Below are positions 9,821 to 20,340 of a stretch of 61,527 nt of DNA, in pieces. How positions within the stretch are numbered: the first letter of the stretch is position 1; every line of letters starts with the position of its first letter. Both the position numbers and the translations under genes were made by a program. A model generated the notes under the pieces. That model saw only the letters and a list, made by a program, of their open reading frames with translations. It did not search any database and had not been told where the DNA came from. The stretch is from an uncultured Eubacteriales bacterium (GTDB lineage: Bacteria; Bacillota; Clostridia; Christensenellales; Borkfalkiaceae). The stretch lies in NCBI GenBank assembly GCA_902767225.1, contig CACXGN010000013.1, positions 1-61,527 on the forward strand, read 5' to 3'.

Positions 9821-10672
9821 CTATTTCTTTCTTTTTGTTTTATTTTCTTCGAAGATATTATCGAACATTTCAAGTTTGGATTTTCTTAAAACGGACGTTA
9901 TGATCGCCGGTGTTATTTTGGGGAATAGTCTTCCGCAAACGGACATAAATCTTCCGTCGTATCCTAAAACTATTTTATAGCGTTTTTTTGATATTTTTTT
10001 GACGATTTTTTTAGCCGCTTTATTAACGGGCATCATCATTTTTGTGATCAGTTTTAAGTTCTTATCGGAAATTCCGAAATCGTTAAAAAGATCTGTTTTA
10101 ATAAACCCCGGATAAACGCCGGCAACGTAGATACTTTTTTTATAGTCTTGCCGTAGCGATTCCGTAAAGCCTTTAACTGCAAACTTCGTTGTGCAATACA
10201 TCGTTTCGCCGACGACAGGGCAGTTTCCTGCGGCACTTGATATATTTATTATCGCAGGCGACGTTGATTTTTTAAGGATAGGCAAAAGAGCCTTCGTGCC
10301 GTAGATAACAGACATTAAGTTCGTGGAAATTATTTTTTCTATTTCACTATCGCTTACTTTTTCAAAAGATTCAAAAGGTAGCATTAGTCCGGCGTTATTT
10401 ATCAAAATATCCGGTGAAAAATCAGATTTTTCAAGTGTAGATGCAAATTCAGCCCAGTTTTCTTTTTTTGAAACGTCAAATAAAACATAAGAAAACTTAT
10501 CTGCTTTTTCGCCGAGAGTGTTCTTTGCTTTTTTAACCTTTTCTTCGTTTCTGCAAATTCCCAAAACGTTGCAATCGTATTTTTCAATCAGAAGTTTTGA
10601 AATCGCAAATCCTATTCCGCCGCTTGCGCCGGATATTATAACGTTCTTATTATATAGCCAGTTTTTTTTCAT
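9821..10672 (-). CDS. Short-chain dehydrogenase/reductase (SDR)
   Basis: Classical SDR oxidoreductase of 283 aa. The nucleotide-binding motif SGASGGIG is at residues 14-21, NNAG at 92-95, the catalytic serine at 145/146 and YCTTK (Tyr159, Lys163) form the active site. The C-terminal 60 residues are basic and extend beyond the core. A ribosome binding site AAGGTG precedes the ATG. The substrate cannot be told from the sequence. It stands alone on the minus strand between two + operons. Confidence 0.85.
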   Translation of the reverse strand: MKKNWLYNKNVIISGASGGIGFAISKLLIEKYDCNVLGICRNEEKVKKAKNTLGEKADKFSYVLFDVSKKENWAEFASTLEKSDFSPDILINNAGLMLPFESFEKVSDSEIEKIISTNLMSVIYGTKALLPILKKSTSPAIINISSAAGNCPVVGETMYCTTKFAVKGFTESLRQDYKKSIYVAGVYPGFIKTDLFNDFGISDKNLKLITKMMMPVNKAAKKIVKKISKKRYKIVLGYDGRFMSVCGRLFPKITPAIITSVLRKSKLEMFDNIFEENKTKRKK

Positions 10673-10758
10673 ATTTCACCTTATTTATATAATATCATAC
10701 ATAGCAATTTCTATCAATATTTTATCGTTAAATAAATTCATTAAGCCTTCGTTTCGGC

Positions 10759-10787
10759 TTGAAAGAAGTGTCTAAATATGTTATAAT
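10759..10787 (+). promoter_or_regulatory. Strong promoter very close to the pcrA start
   Basis: TTGAAA (10759-10764) and TATAAT (10782-10787) are 17 bp apart. Transcription would start near 10794, only about 7 nt before the pcrA ATG at 10801, leaving no room for a ribosome binding site. Confidence 0.7.
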
Positions 10788-10800
10788 TTATTTAATTATT

Positions 10801-13059
10801 ATGGAAAACATCGACGATTTATTAGGTAAACTAAATAACGAACAAATTAAACCCGTAACCGACACGGAAGGCGCGGTTTTGGTCGTTGCGGGCGCGGGCA
10901 GCGGTAAAACCCGCGTTTTAACTACGCGTATTGCATATCTCGTAATGGAAAAAGGAGTTAATCCATACGAGATTTTGGCGATCACTTTTACTAATAAAGC
11001 CGCTGAAGAAATGAAAAACCGTCTTAAAAAGATAATCGGAGATATAGGCGATATGTGGGTTTGCACGATCCACAGTATGTGCGTTCGGATTTTAAGGCGG
11101 AATATCGATAGGCTTGGCTACGATTCGAATTTTACCATTTATGACGAAACGGATAAAGATAAGGCGTTAAAGCGTATAATAGAAGATTTGGACTTGCCGG
11201 CGGATAAACTTTTAAAAACGGTTAAAAATCATATTTCCATTGCAAAAAACGAGTGTTTATCGCCCGAAGAATATAAGGCGGCATATTCCGACGTCAGATT
11301 TATCGAAGAAATTTATGCCGTTTATTCGGAATACGAAAAGGTGCTTGCAAGGTCAAATTCTTTGGATTTTGACGATTTACTTTATAAAACGTATACGCTT
11401 TTCGTTAATTTTCCCGACATTGCCGATTCTTATTCACAAAGATTTAAGTATATCCATATAGACGAATTTCAGGATACCAACAAAGTTCAGTTTGCAATTG
11501 CGCAAAGGCTTTCAATAAAGCACGGCAATATTTTCGTGGTTGGAGACGACGACCAAAGTATTTACGGTTGGCGCGGGGCAAAGATAGAAAATATCTTAAA
11601 TTTTGACGATATTTACCGCGGCGCTAAAATTTATAAACTTGAACAGAATTACAGGTCTTCAAAAAAGATTTTAGAACTTGCCAACTGCATTATAGCAAAT
11701 AACACCGAAAGAAGAGACAAAAAACTTTGGACGGATAATCCGGACGGGGTAAAAATAGAAACTTTCGTCGGCACGGACGAGAACAGCGAAGCGGCTTTCG
11801 CTGCCGCTTCAATAAAAAATCTGATGGCGAGAACGAATTTAAGGTATAAAGATTTTGCTGTTTTTATGCGCGTGAACGCGCTATCGCGAGCGTTCGAGCA
11901 AGAATTTACAAAATACGCTATACCTTATAAAGTGTTCGGCGGTTTCCGTTTCTTTGAAAGAAAAGAAATCAAAGACGTTTTGTCATACCTTAAACTTGTC
12001 AATAATCCTTTTGACGACGAGGCTTTTTTCAGAGCGGTAAGTGTTCCGAAACGCGGAATAGGCGATAAAACACTTTTAGAATTAAAAGAATTTGCCTACG
12101 GCGCAGGGCTTTCCGTTTTCCACGCGATCGATAGACTTGCCGAAACTACGATTTCGCCGTCCGCAAGGAAAAAACTTGCCAACTTTAAAAGCTTAATTGA
12201 AGAGTTTATTGAATTTTCAAATAATACAAATATCATTAAAACTCTTGACAATATTTTGGAAACAACCGGATTTATGGATCAGTTTGAAGATAAATCCGAA
12301 GAAAATACGTCAAGAATAATGAATATTAACGAACTTAAAAACTCGATAGAACAGTTCGTTAAAGAAAACGGAGAAACCGCTCCGCTTGCGGAGTTTTTGA
12401 ATTCGGTAACGCTTAGTTCGGATACCGACGAACTAAATTCGGACGACGTTGTAACCGTCGCCACAATCCACGCCGTAAAGGGGCTTGAATACGAAGTCGT
12501 TTTCGTTGCGGGGCTTGACGAAAAGATTTTGCCCGTAATGAGAAATTCTTCTTTGGACGAAGATTTGGAAGAAGAACGTAGACTTATGTATGTTGCGGTA
12601 ACCCGTGCAAGGCAAAGATTGTATTTAACCCGCGCGATGAGTAGATACCTATACGGATCGAGAGAAAATATGGTTCAATCGCGCTTTTTAAAAGAGGCGC
12701 AACCCGTTCTTAATCCGAATTATACGGAAAGAAAAAACGAATATACAAATTCGCTTTACGGTTCCGGATATAAAAGGGATTATACAGAAGACGATTTCCC
12801 GTCGTCAAGTTCTTTTTCGGGCGGATATTCATCTAGTTACGCAAAAACAATGTTAAAATCTGAAAAACCGAAAGAAAAAACGGGAGTTAATTCATCTTCT
12901 TATAAGGTGGGCGTCAAGGTAAAACACGTTAAATTCGGTGAAGGTATGATTATTTCCGTTAAAGGTGTGCCAGATAATCTTGTGGTAGACGTCGCCTTTA
13001 AGGGGATAGGAATAAAATCTCTGTCGGTAAAATATGCGCCTATGGAGATAGTGGGGTAA
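10801..13059 (+). CDS. pcrA: ATP-dependent DNA helicase PcrA/UvrD
   Basis: Superfamily 1A 3'-5' helicase for repair and replication restart, 752 aa from the ATG at 10801. It has the Walker A VAGAGSGKTR, ITFTNKAAEEM (motif Ia), DEFQDTN (motif II), DDDQSIYGWRGA (motif III) and the late VTRARQRLY motif VI, plus a C-terminal tail with a Tudor-like KVGVKVKHVKFGEG segment that in PcrA binds RNA polymerase. The translated extension upstream of 10801 overlaps the promoter and is rejected; the chosen start aligns with known PcrA N-termini. ligA starts 3 nt after the stop, as in the Bacillus pcrA-ligA order. Confidence 0.96.
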   Translation: MENIDDLLGKLNNEQIKPVTDTEGAVLVVAGAGSGKTRVLTTRIAYLVMEKGVNPYEILAITFTNKAAEEMKNRLKKIIGDIGDMWVCTIHSMCVRILRRNIDRLGYDSNFTIYDETDKDKALKRIIEDLDLPADKLLKTVKNHISIAKNECLSPEEYKAAYSDVRFIEEIYAVYSEYEKVLARSNSLDFDDLLYKTYTLFVNFPDIADSYSQRFKYIHIDEFQDTNKVQFAIAQRLSIKHGNIFVVGDDDQSIYGWRGAKIENILNFDDIYRGAKIYKLEQNYRSSKKILELANCIIANNTERRDKKLWTDNPDGVKIETFVGTDENSEAAFAAASIKNLMARTNLRYKDFAVFMRVNALSRAFEQEFTKYAIPYKVFGGFRFFERKEIKDVLSYLKLVNNPFDDEAFFRAVSVPKRGIGDKTLLELKEFAYGAGLSVFHAIDRLAETTISPSARKKLANFKSLIEEFIEFSNNTNIIKTLDNILETTGFMDQFEDKSEENTSRIMNINELKNSIEQFVKENGETAPLAEFLNSVTLSSDTDELNSDDVVTVATIHAVKGLEYEVVFVAGLDEKILPVMRNSSLDEDLEEERRLMYVAVTRARQRLYLTRAMSRYLYGSRENMVQSRFLKEAQPVLNPNYTERKNEYTNSLYGSGYKRDYTEDDFPSSSSFSGGYSSSYAKTMLKSEKPKEKTGVNSSSYKVGVKVKHVKFGEGMIISVKGVPDNLVVDVAFKGIGIKSLSVKYAPMEIVG

Positions 13060-15003
<1,944 letters not shown>

Positions 15004-15020
15004 TAATATTTATTATTTAC

Positions 15021-15049
15021 TTGAAAAATTTTATCATATGTGATAAAAT
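15021..15049 (+). promoter_or_regulatory. yicC promoter with an 8-bp inverted repeat in its spacer
   Basis: TTGAAA (15021-15026) and TAAAAT (15044-15049) are 17 bp apart. A perfect inverted repeat, TTTTATCA (15029-15036) and TGATAAAA (15041-15048) with a 4-bp centre, fills the spacer and overlaps the -10 box. Its position suits a repressor site. It is too AT-rich for a ligA terminator and has no U-tract. The regulator is unknown. Confidence 0.55.
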
Positions 15050-15075
15050 AATTTGAAACATCGGAGAAAAATTTT

Positions 15076-15945
15076 ATGTTCAGTATGACGGGCTACGGCA
15101 AAGCGGAATATTCGGCGGACGGCTTGATTATCACGGCAGAGATCAGAACGGTCAATAACCGAAATTTTGATTTCAATCCTAAAATTCCGCGCGCATTTTT
15201 AGCGATCGAAGATAAGATCCGTAAGATTATAAATTCGTATATTTCAAGGGGAAGAGTCGATTTATTTTTAAATTTTTCCGACAACCGCGAAAAACCAGCC
15301 GATATTTCGGTGGACTTAAACTTGGCGTCGGGATACTACCAAGCGGCGGAAAAAATCGCAAAAAACCTTGATCTTACTAACGATTTGACTGTTTCAAATA
15401 TTTTAAGGATGCCGGACGTTTTATCGGATAATAAACTTTCCGATATGAGCGAACTATACGATATTGTGTCGGATACTGTTAAAACCGCGTGTGAAAATCT
15501 TAATAAAATGAGAGAGACCGAGGGCGAAAAACTTATATCCGATATGCTTGCAAGGATGGATACGATCGAATCTTTGCGTGAAAAGATAATCGAAAGAGCG
15601 CCGCTCGTTGCCATAGATTATAAACAAAAACTTACGGAAAGGATAAAAGAAGCGCTATCCGAAACGCAATACGACGAGGCAAGATTATTGAACGAAGTTG
15701 CATTTTTTACGGATAAATCGAATATTGACGAAGAACTGACAAGACTCGGTTCTCATATAAGTCAATTCAGAGATATTTGCAAGATAAACGGTGCTGGTAA
15801 AAAACTTGACTTTTTAATGCAGGAATTCAACCGAGAAACGAACACGATTTGTTCTAAATCAAACGATATCGATATAACAAGATCGGCGTTAGAACTTAAA
15901 AACGAAATCGAAAAAGTCAGGGAGCAAGTTCAGAATATTGAGTAG
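15076..15945 (+). CDS. yicC: YicC-family endoribonuclease
   Basis: The 289-aa protein has the YicC N-terminus MFSMTGYGKAEY and the C-terminal signature KKLDFLMQEFNRETNTICSKSNDIDITR, which defines this family (YicC/YloC). Family members are endoribonucleases. It heads the Bacillota block yicC-gmk-rpoZ-priA-def-fmt and overlaps the gmk region. CGGAGA precedes the ATG. In Bacillus a remA gene lies between yicC and gmk; it is absent here. Confidence 0.93.
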   Translation: MFSMTGYGKAEYSADGLIITAEIRTVNNRNFDFNPKIPRAFLAIEDKIRKIINSYISRGRVDLFLNFSDNREKPADISVDLNLASGYYQAAEKIAKNLDLTNDLTVSNILRMPDVLSDNKLSDMSELYDIVSDTVKTACENLNKMRETEGEKLISDMLARMDTIESLREKIIERAPLVAIDYKQKLTERIKEALSETQYDEARLLNEVAFFTDKSNIDEELTRLGSHISQFRDICKINGAGKKLDFLMQEFNRETNTICSKSNDIDITRSALELKNEIEKVREQVQNIE

Positions 15946-15946
15946 T

Positions 15947-16510
15947 ATGAGAAACGTTTTATTTGTGCTTTCGGGGCCTTCGGGCGTCGGTAAAGGGACG
16001 ATTGCAAAAAAACTTATAGAAAGAAACAATATTGCGCTTAGCATTTCCTGCACGACAAGACTTCCGAGAAACGGTGAAATAGACGGAAAAGATTACTTTT
16101 TTATAAGCAAACGTCAGTTTGTCGATAAAATAAAGAAGAACGGCTTTTTAGAGTATTCCGAACACTTCGGCAATTTTTACGGAACACCAAAAGATTTTGT
16201 TGAAAATCACTTGGCGGATAAAGACGTTCTGCTTGAAATCGACGTTGACGGCGGGCTAAACGTAAAAAAGAATTTTACCGACGCGATTTTAATAATGATA
16301 GTTCCGCCGACGCTAAACGATATTAAGAAGAGATTAGAAAGTAGAAATACCGAGTCTGACGAAAACATAAAACTTCGCATGGAAAGGATCGATTACGAAC
16401 TGGGTAAAAAATCCGAATACGATTACGTTATAGTAAACGACGATTTAAGCGACGCCGTTAGTGAAATAGAAAAAATATTGAAAAAAGAAAAAGCTAAAAA
16501 AGGAGAATAA
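15947..16510 (+). CDS. gmk: Guanylate kinase
   Basis: Phosphorylates GMP to GDP with ATP. It is 187 aa from the ATG at 15947; an in-frame TTG at 15938 inside yicC adds only three residues. The P-loop is SGPSGVGKGT, followed by the GMP-binding STTRxPR-like SCTTRLPRNGEIDGKDYFF and DVLLEIDVDGGLNVK. The length is typical. It is followed 1 nt later by rpoZ, its usual neighbour. Confidence 0.96.
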   Translation: MRNVLFVLSGPSGVGKGTIAKKLIERNNIALSISCTTRLPRNGEIDGKDYFFISKRQFVDKIKKNGFLEYSEHFGNFYGTPKDFVENHLADKDVLLEIDVDGGLNVKKNFTDAILIMIVPPTLNDIKKRLESRNTESDENIKLRMERIDYELGKKSEYDYVIVNDDLSDAVSEIEKILKKEKAKKGE

Positions 16511-16511
16511 T

Positions 16512-16715
16512 ATGATACATCAACCGCCTATTGACGAATTAGTGGAAAAAATCGGTTCTAAATACGAACTTTGCGTTGTCGCAAGCAAACGCGCAAGGCA
16601 ACTTATGGAACAGGAAATCAATCAGGGAATAGTGGACAGTCCGGATAAAGAAAAACCCTTATCCGAAGCCGCCAAAGAAATTTACGAAGGCAAATTGATT
16701 GCCACAAACGACTAA
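16512..16715 (+). CDS. rpoZ: RNA polymerase omega subunit
   Basis: The 67-aa protein carries the omega signature KYELCVVASKRARQL and a later LSEAAKEIYEGKL. It supports assembly of beta-prime into RNA polymerase. The ribosome binding site AAAGGAG lies 8 nt upstream, in the end of gmk. An intrinsic terminator follows at once, so yicC-gmk-rpoZ forms a transcription unit. Confidence 0.94.
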   Translation: MIHQPPIDELVEKIGSKYELCVVASKRARQLMEQEINQGIVDSPDKEKPLSEAAKEIYEGKLIATND

Positions 16716-16722
16716 AAGGATA

Positions 16723-16754
16723 TGTTCACCTTCTTTTCGGTGAACATTTTTTCT
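16723..16754 (+). terminator. Intrinsic terminator between rpoZ and priA
   Basis: TGTTCACC (16723-16730) pairs with GGTGAACA (16739-16746), followed by six T and TCTT. The U-tract ends only 6 nt before the priA ATG (16761), and no promoter is visible in between, so priA expression probably depends on readthrough or on this hairpin. Confidence 0.8.
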
Positions 16755-16760
16755 TAAAAG

Positions 16761-18956
16761 ATGTATGCAGACGTTATAGTCGACATTGCACATAGCGAAG
16801 TCGATAAAATTTTCGAATATTCTTTTGAATCCGGCATCAGTAAAGGTAGTCGGGTCATCGTGCCGTTCGGTAACAAGGTTATCGAAGGTATCGTTATGGG
16901 AATTAAAGAAAAAAGCGAATATCCGCCCGAAAGAATAAAAAGGATAATTCGAGCGATAGACGACGTTCCCGTAATGGATGAAGAGGCGCTATCTCTTGCC
17001 GAATACGTTTGCAGAACTTGTTATTGCACTATGGCGCAAGCGCTAAGGCAGTTTTTGCCTAGCGAAATGCGTAAGGGCAAGGTTAGGGCAAAAAACGTCA
17101 GCGTTGCAGTTTTAAATGAGAACGCGGATTTGGTCGAATTAAACTTATCGCTCAAAAAAACCGCCGTTAAACAAAAACTTTGCCTTGACTATTTGATAAC
17201 TAATAAAAGGGCGCTTTTATCAGAACTGAATAAAACCTTCGGGCAAAGCGCGGTTAAAGCGCTTTTTGATAAGAACGCTTTTAACTTGCTGGAAGAAAAA
17301 GTCGTTCGTTCGCCGTATAAAGAACTTGAAGCGAGTGGTAAATCAGTCGAACTTACGCCTTCGCAAAAAAAGGCGGTTTTAAGTGTGGAAAATACCGATA
17401 AAACCGTTTCGCTTATTTTCGGGGTTACCGGCAGTGGCAAAACCGAAGTTTACTTAAAACTGATAAGCGACGTAATTAAAAACGGAAAAACGGCGATAAT
17501 GCTCGTTCCCGAAATCGCCCTAACTCCGCAGATGCTTCGTCAGTTAAGAGCCAGATTTAAAGACAGCGCGGCGATTTTACATAGCGGGCTTTCCGCCGGC
17601 GAACGGTTTGACGAGTGGTGGCGAATAAAAAGCGGCGAGGCTAAAATAGTTATCGGGGCAAGAAGTGCGATCTTTGCGCCTCTATCTAATATCGGTTTAA
17701 TTATAATCGACGAAGAGCACGATGGGAGTTATTCAAGCGAATCGAATCCGAGATACAATACTATCGACGTTGCAAAATTCAGAGCAAATTATTATGGCGC
17801 AAAAATAGTTTTAGGAAGCGCTACTCCTTCGATCGAAAGTTTTTTAAGATGCGAAGAAGGGGAATATAATTTATGCAGACTTCCCGAAAGAATAAATAAA
17901 AAGCCTTTGCCGGAAGTCGAGATCGTCGACATGAAAAAAGAAGTCCGCAGGGGGAACAACACTCCTTTTTCCGCGGCACTTAAAGAAGAGCTGGACAGTT
18001 GCTTGAAAAAGGGCAATCAGGCGATAATATTTTTGAACCAACGCGGATACTCAAAAACGGTTATTTGCACGGAGTGCGGGCATGTTCAAAAGTGCGACTC
18101 TTGCGACGTGGCACTTACTTACCATAAAGACGAAGACGCGCTTTTATGCCATTATTGCGGCGCTAAATATAAAATGATCACAAACTGCACAGAGTGCGGA
18201 AGCCCGTTTTTAAGATACGGCGGGTTCGGAACGGAAAGGGTCGTCGCGGAACTGAACAAACTTTTCCCGCAAGCTAAAATACTTCGTATGGATAGGGATA
18301 CGACGCAGTCTAAAGAAGGGCATTTTAAGATCCTTTCGGCGTTTTCTGAAAGAAAGGCGGATATTTTAGTTGGAACGCAGATGATTGCAAAAGGGCACGA
18401 TTTTCCTGCCGTAACGCTCGTCGGTATTCTTGACGCGGATATGAGTTTGCATTTTTCCGATTACAGAAGTTTTGAAAGGACTTTCCAACTTTTAACGCAG
18501 GTTGCCGGAAGAAGCGGAAGAGCAAGCGAAGCGGGTAAGGTCGTTTTGCAGACTTACGATCCGGATAATTACGTTTTAAATCAAGCGATAAAATACGATT
18601 ACGAAAACTTTTATAAAACCGAACTTTCGATAAGAAAAGCAACGGGTTTTCCGCCGTTTACCGATATCGTCAGAGTTTTAATATCTTCAAAAGACGAAGA
18701 AAACGGGCTTGCGGTAACTAAGGCGATATACGAAGAACTTAAAATAGTTTTTAACGAAAACAGGGAAAGTTTCAGGTTTTTCGGCTGTATGAAAGCGCCG
18801 ATAAAGAAAATCCAAGATAAATTCAGATATCAGGTTTTAATGCGAGTTATATGCGACAGAAAGGATATTTTGGACGAAATTTTTTATAAATCAAATAAAT
18901 ATAACGGTAGGAACGCTTCCGTGTTTTTGGAAGTTAATCCGAATAATCTCTCGTAG
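16761..18956 (+). CDS. priA: Primosomal helicase PriA
   Basis: Replication-restart helicase of 731 aa. The N-terminal DNA-binding domain begins YADVIVDIAHSEVDKIFEY, Walker A GVTGSGKT is at residues 221-228, DEEH at 317-320, and about residues 437-482 hold the eight-cysteine double zinc site (CTECG, CDSC, CHYCG, CTECG) embedded between helicase lobes. The start has no ribosome binding site; it sits directly behind a terminator hairpin. In Bacillus coaBC stands between rpoZ and priA; it is missing here. Confidence 0.96.
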   Translation: MYADVIVDIAHSEVDKIFEYSFESGISKGSRVIVPFGNKVIEGIVMGIKEKSEYPPERIKRIIRAIDDVPVMDEEALSLAEYVCRTCYCTMAQALRQFLPSEMRKGKVRAKNVSVAVLNENADLVELNLSLKKTAVKQKLCLDYLITNKRALLSELNKTFGQSAVKALFDKNAFNLLEEKVVRSPYKELEASGKSVELTPSQKKAVLSVENTDKTVSLIFGVTGSGKTEVYLKLISDVIKNGKTAIMLVPEIALTPQMLRQLRARFKDSAAILHSGLSAGERFDEWWRIKSGEAKIVIGARSAIFAPLSNIGLIIIDEEHDGSYSSESNPRYNTIDVAKFRANYYGAKIVLGSATPSIESFLRCEEGEYNLCRLPERINKKPLPEVEIVDMKKEVRRGNNTPFSAALKEELDSCLKKGNQAIIFLNQRGYSKTVICTECGHVQKCDSCDVALTYHKDEDALLCHYCGAKYKMITNCTECGSPFLRYGGFGTERVVAELNKLFPQAKILRMDRDTTQSKEGHFKILSAFSERKADILVGTQMIAKGHDFPAVTLVGILDADMSLHFSDYRSFERTFQLLTQVAGRSGRASEAGKVVLQTYDPDNYVLNQAIKYDYENFYKTELSIRKATGFPPFTDIVRVLISSKDEENGLAVTKAIYEELKIVFNENRESFRFFGCMKAPIKKIQDKFRYQVLMRVICDRKDILDEIFYKSNKYNGRNASVFLEVNPNNLS

Positions 18957-18963
18957 GTGAAAT

Positions 18964-19422
18964 ATGGCGATAAGAAATATAATTCAGATAGGTGATCCGA
19001 CGCTCAGAAAAAGAAGTTTTGAAGTCACCGAAGTAAACGATAAGATAAGGCAACTTTTAGACGATATGAAAGAAACCTTAATTGCGGCAGACGGCGCGGG
19101 ACTTGCCGCTCCGCAAGTGGGGATTTTGCGTAGAATTTTTATCGTTATGGCGGAAGATAAATATTACGAGTGCATTAACCCCGAAATTATTGAAAAAAGC
19201 GGAAGTCAAAATGGCAGCGAAGGGTGTTTATCCGTTCGCGGAAAATACGGAGACGTTGAAAGACCGAATAAAGTTACCGTTAAAGCGCTGGATAGATACG
19301 GAAAGCCGTTTACCGTTAAAGCGGAAGGGTTTTTGGCGAGAGCGTTTTGCCATGAATACGATCATTTAGACGGGATATTATACGTAGATAAAGCAACCAA
19401 ACTTATGGAGGAAAAGGATTGA
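18964..19422 (+). CDS. def: Peptide deformylase
   Basis: Removes the formyl group from nascent proteins. All three motifs are present in the 152-aa protein: GAGLAAPQ (residues 44-51), EGCLS with metal ligand Cys88, and HEYDH with ligands His130 and His134 and catalytic Glu131. It overlaps the start of fmt by 4 nt, the usual def-fmt pair. Confidence 0.97.
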   Translation: MAIRNIIQIGDPTLRKRSFEVTEVNDKIRQLLDDMKETLIAADGAGLAAPQVGILRRIFIVMAEDKYYECINPEIIEKSGSQNGSEGCLSVRGKYGDVERPNKVTVKALDRYGKPFTVKAEGFLARAFCHEYDHLDGILYVDKATKLMEEKD

Positions 19423-20339
19423 ACGTAGTTTATCTGGGAACTCCCGAGTTTTCGGTATTGCCGCTTAAAAGCATTATCGATTTAGGTAAAGACAAAATTA
19501 TCGCCGTTTGCACGAATAAAGATAAACCGGTCGGCAGAAAGAAAATACCGACTCCTTCTCCCGTGAAAGTTTTTGCGCTAAATAACGGGATCAAAGTTTT
19601 TGAATACGATAAGATAAGAGTAGAAGGCGTTAATGACTTAAAAGCCCTAAAACCCGACATTATGATAACCTGCGCTTTCGGGCAGATTTTATCGGCGGAA
19701 ATATTAGATATACCCAAATACGGCGTAATAAATATTCACGCATCGCTGCTTCCGAAATATAGGGGCGCTTCGCCCATACAGGCGGCGATCAAAAACGGGG
19801 AAACGGAAACCGGAATTACGATTATGAGAACCAACGTCGGAATAGATGACGGTGATATAATTTACGCAAAATCGGTAGATATTCTACCGAATGAAACGGC
19901 AGGTGAACTGTTTGAAAGACTTTCTTTTGTTGGTGCCGAAAGTGTTTTGCATGCGCTCGATTTAATAAGGGAAAATAAAGCCGAATATACCCCGCAAGAC
20001 GAAAAAAAGGCTACTTTTACCAAAATGATTAAAAAAAGCGACGCTAAAATCGACTGGAATTTATCCGCGGATGAAGTCGTTAACTCTATTCGCGCGTTCA
20101 ATCCCGATCCCATCGCATGGGCGGAAATAAACGGACAGATCATAAACGTGTTTAATGCGAAAGTTGCTTACGGAAACGGTGCGCCCGGCGAAGTTTTAAA
20201 CGCAAAAAAAACCTTAGAAATCGCTTGCAGATCGGGCTCTTTAATAATAGAAAAAGTTCAAAAATCCGGTGGAAAGATTTTAAGCAGTAAAGAGTTTTTG
20301 TGCGGATTCAGAATCGAAGTCGGTAAAATTATAGAGTAA
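19419..20339 (+). CDS. fmt: Methionyl-tRNA formyltransferase
   Basis: Formylates initiator Met-tRNA using 10-formyl-THF. The 306-aa protein has the catalytic triad Asn105, His107 and Asp144 in NIHASLLPKYRG and IDDGD contexts, and a C-terminal OB-fold. It starts with TTG at 19419, inside the def stop region, with a good GGAGG site 7 nt upstream, so the start is well supported. Confidence 0.96.
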   Translation: MNVVYLGTPEFSVLPLKSIIDLGKDKIIAVCTNKDKPVGRKKIPTPSPVKVFALNNGIKVFEYDKIRVEGVNDLKALKPDIMITCAFGQILSAEILDIPKYGVINIHASLLPKYRGASPIQAAIKNGETETGITIMRTNVGIDDGDIIYAKSVDILPNETAGELFERLSFVGAESVLHALDLIRENKAEYTPQDEKKATFTKMIKKSDAKIDWNLSADEVVNSIRAFNPDPIAWAEINGQIINVFNAKVAYGNGAPGEVLNAKKTLEIACRSGSLIIEKVQKSGGKILSSKEFLCGFRIEVGKIIE

Positions 20340-20340
20340 A

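Noticed and set aside
16722..16757. 11-codon frame within the rpoZ-priA terminator
   Set aside because: AAGGA is only 1 nt from the ATG, too close for initiation; the frame is a by-product of the hairpin.
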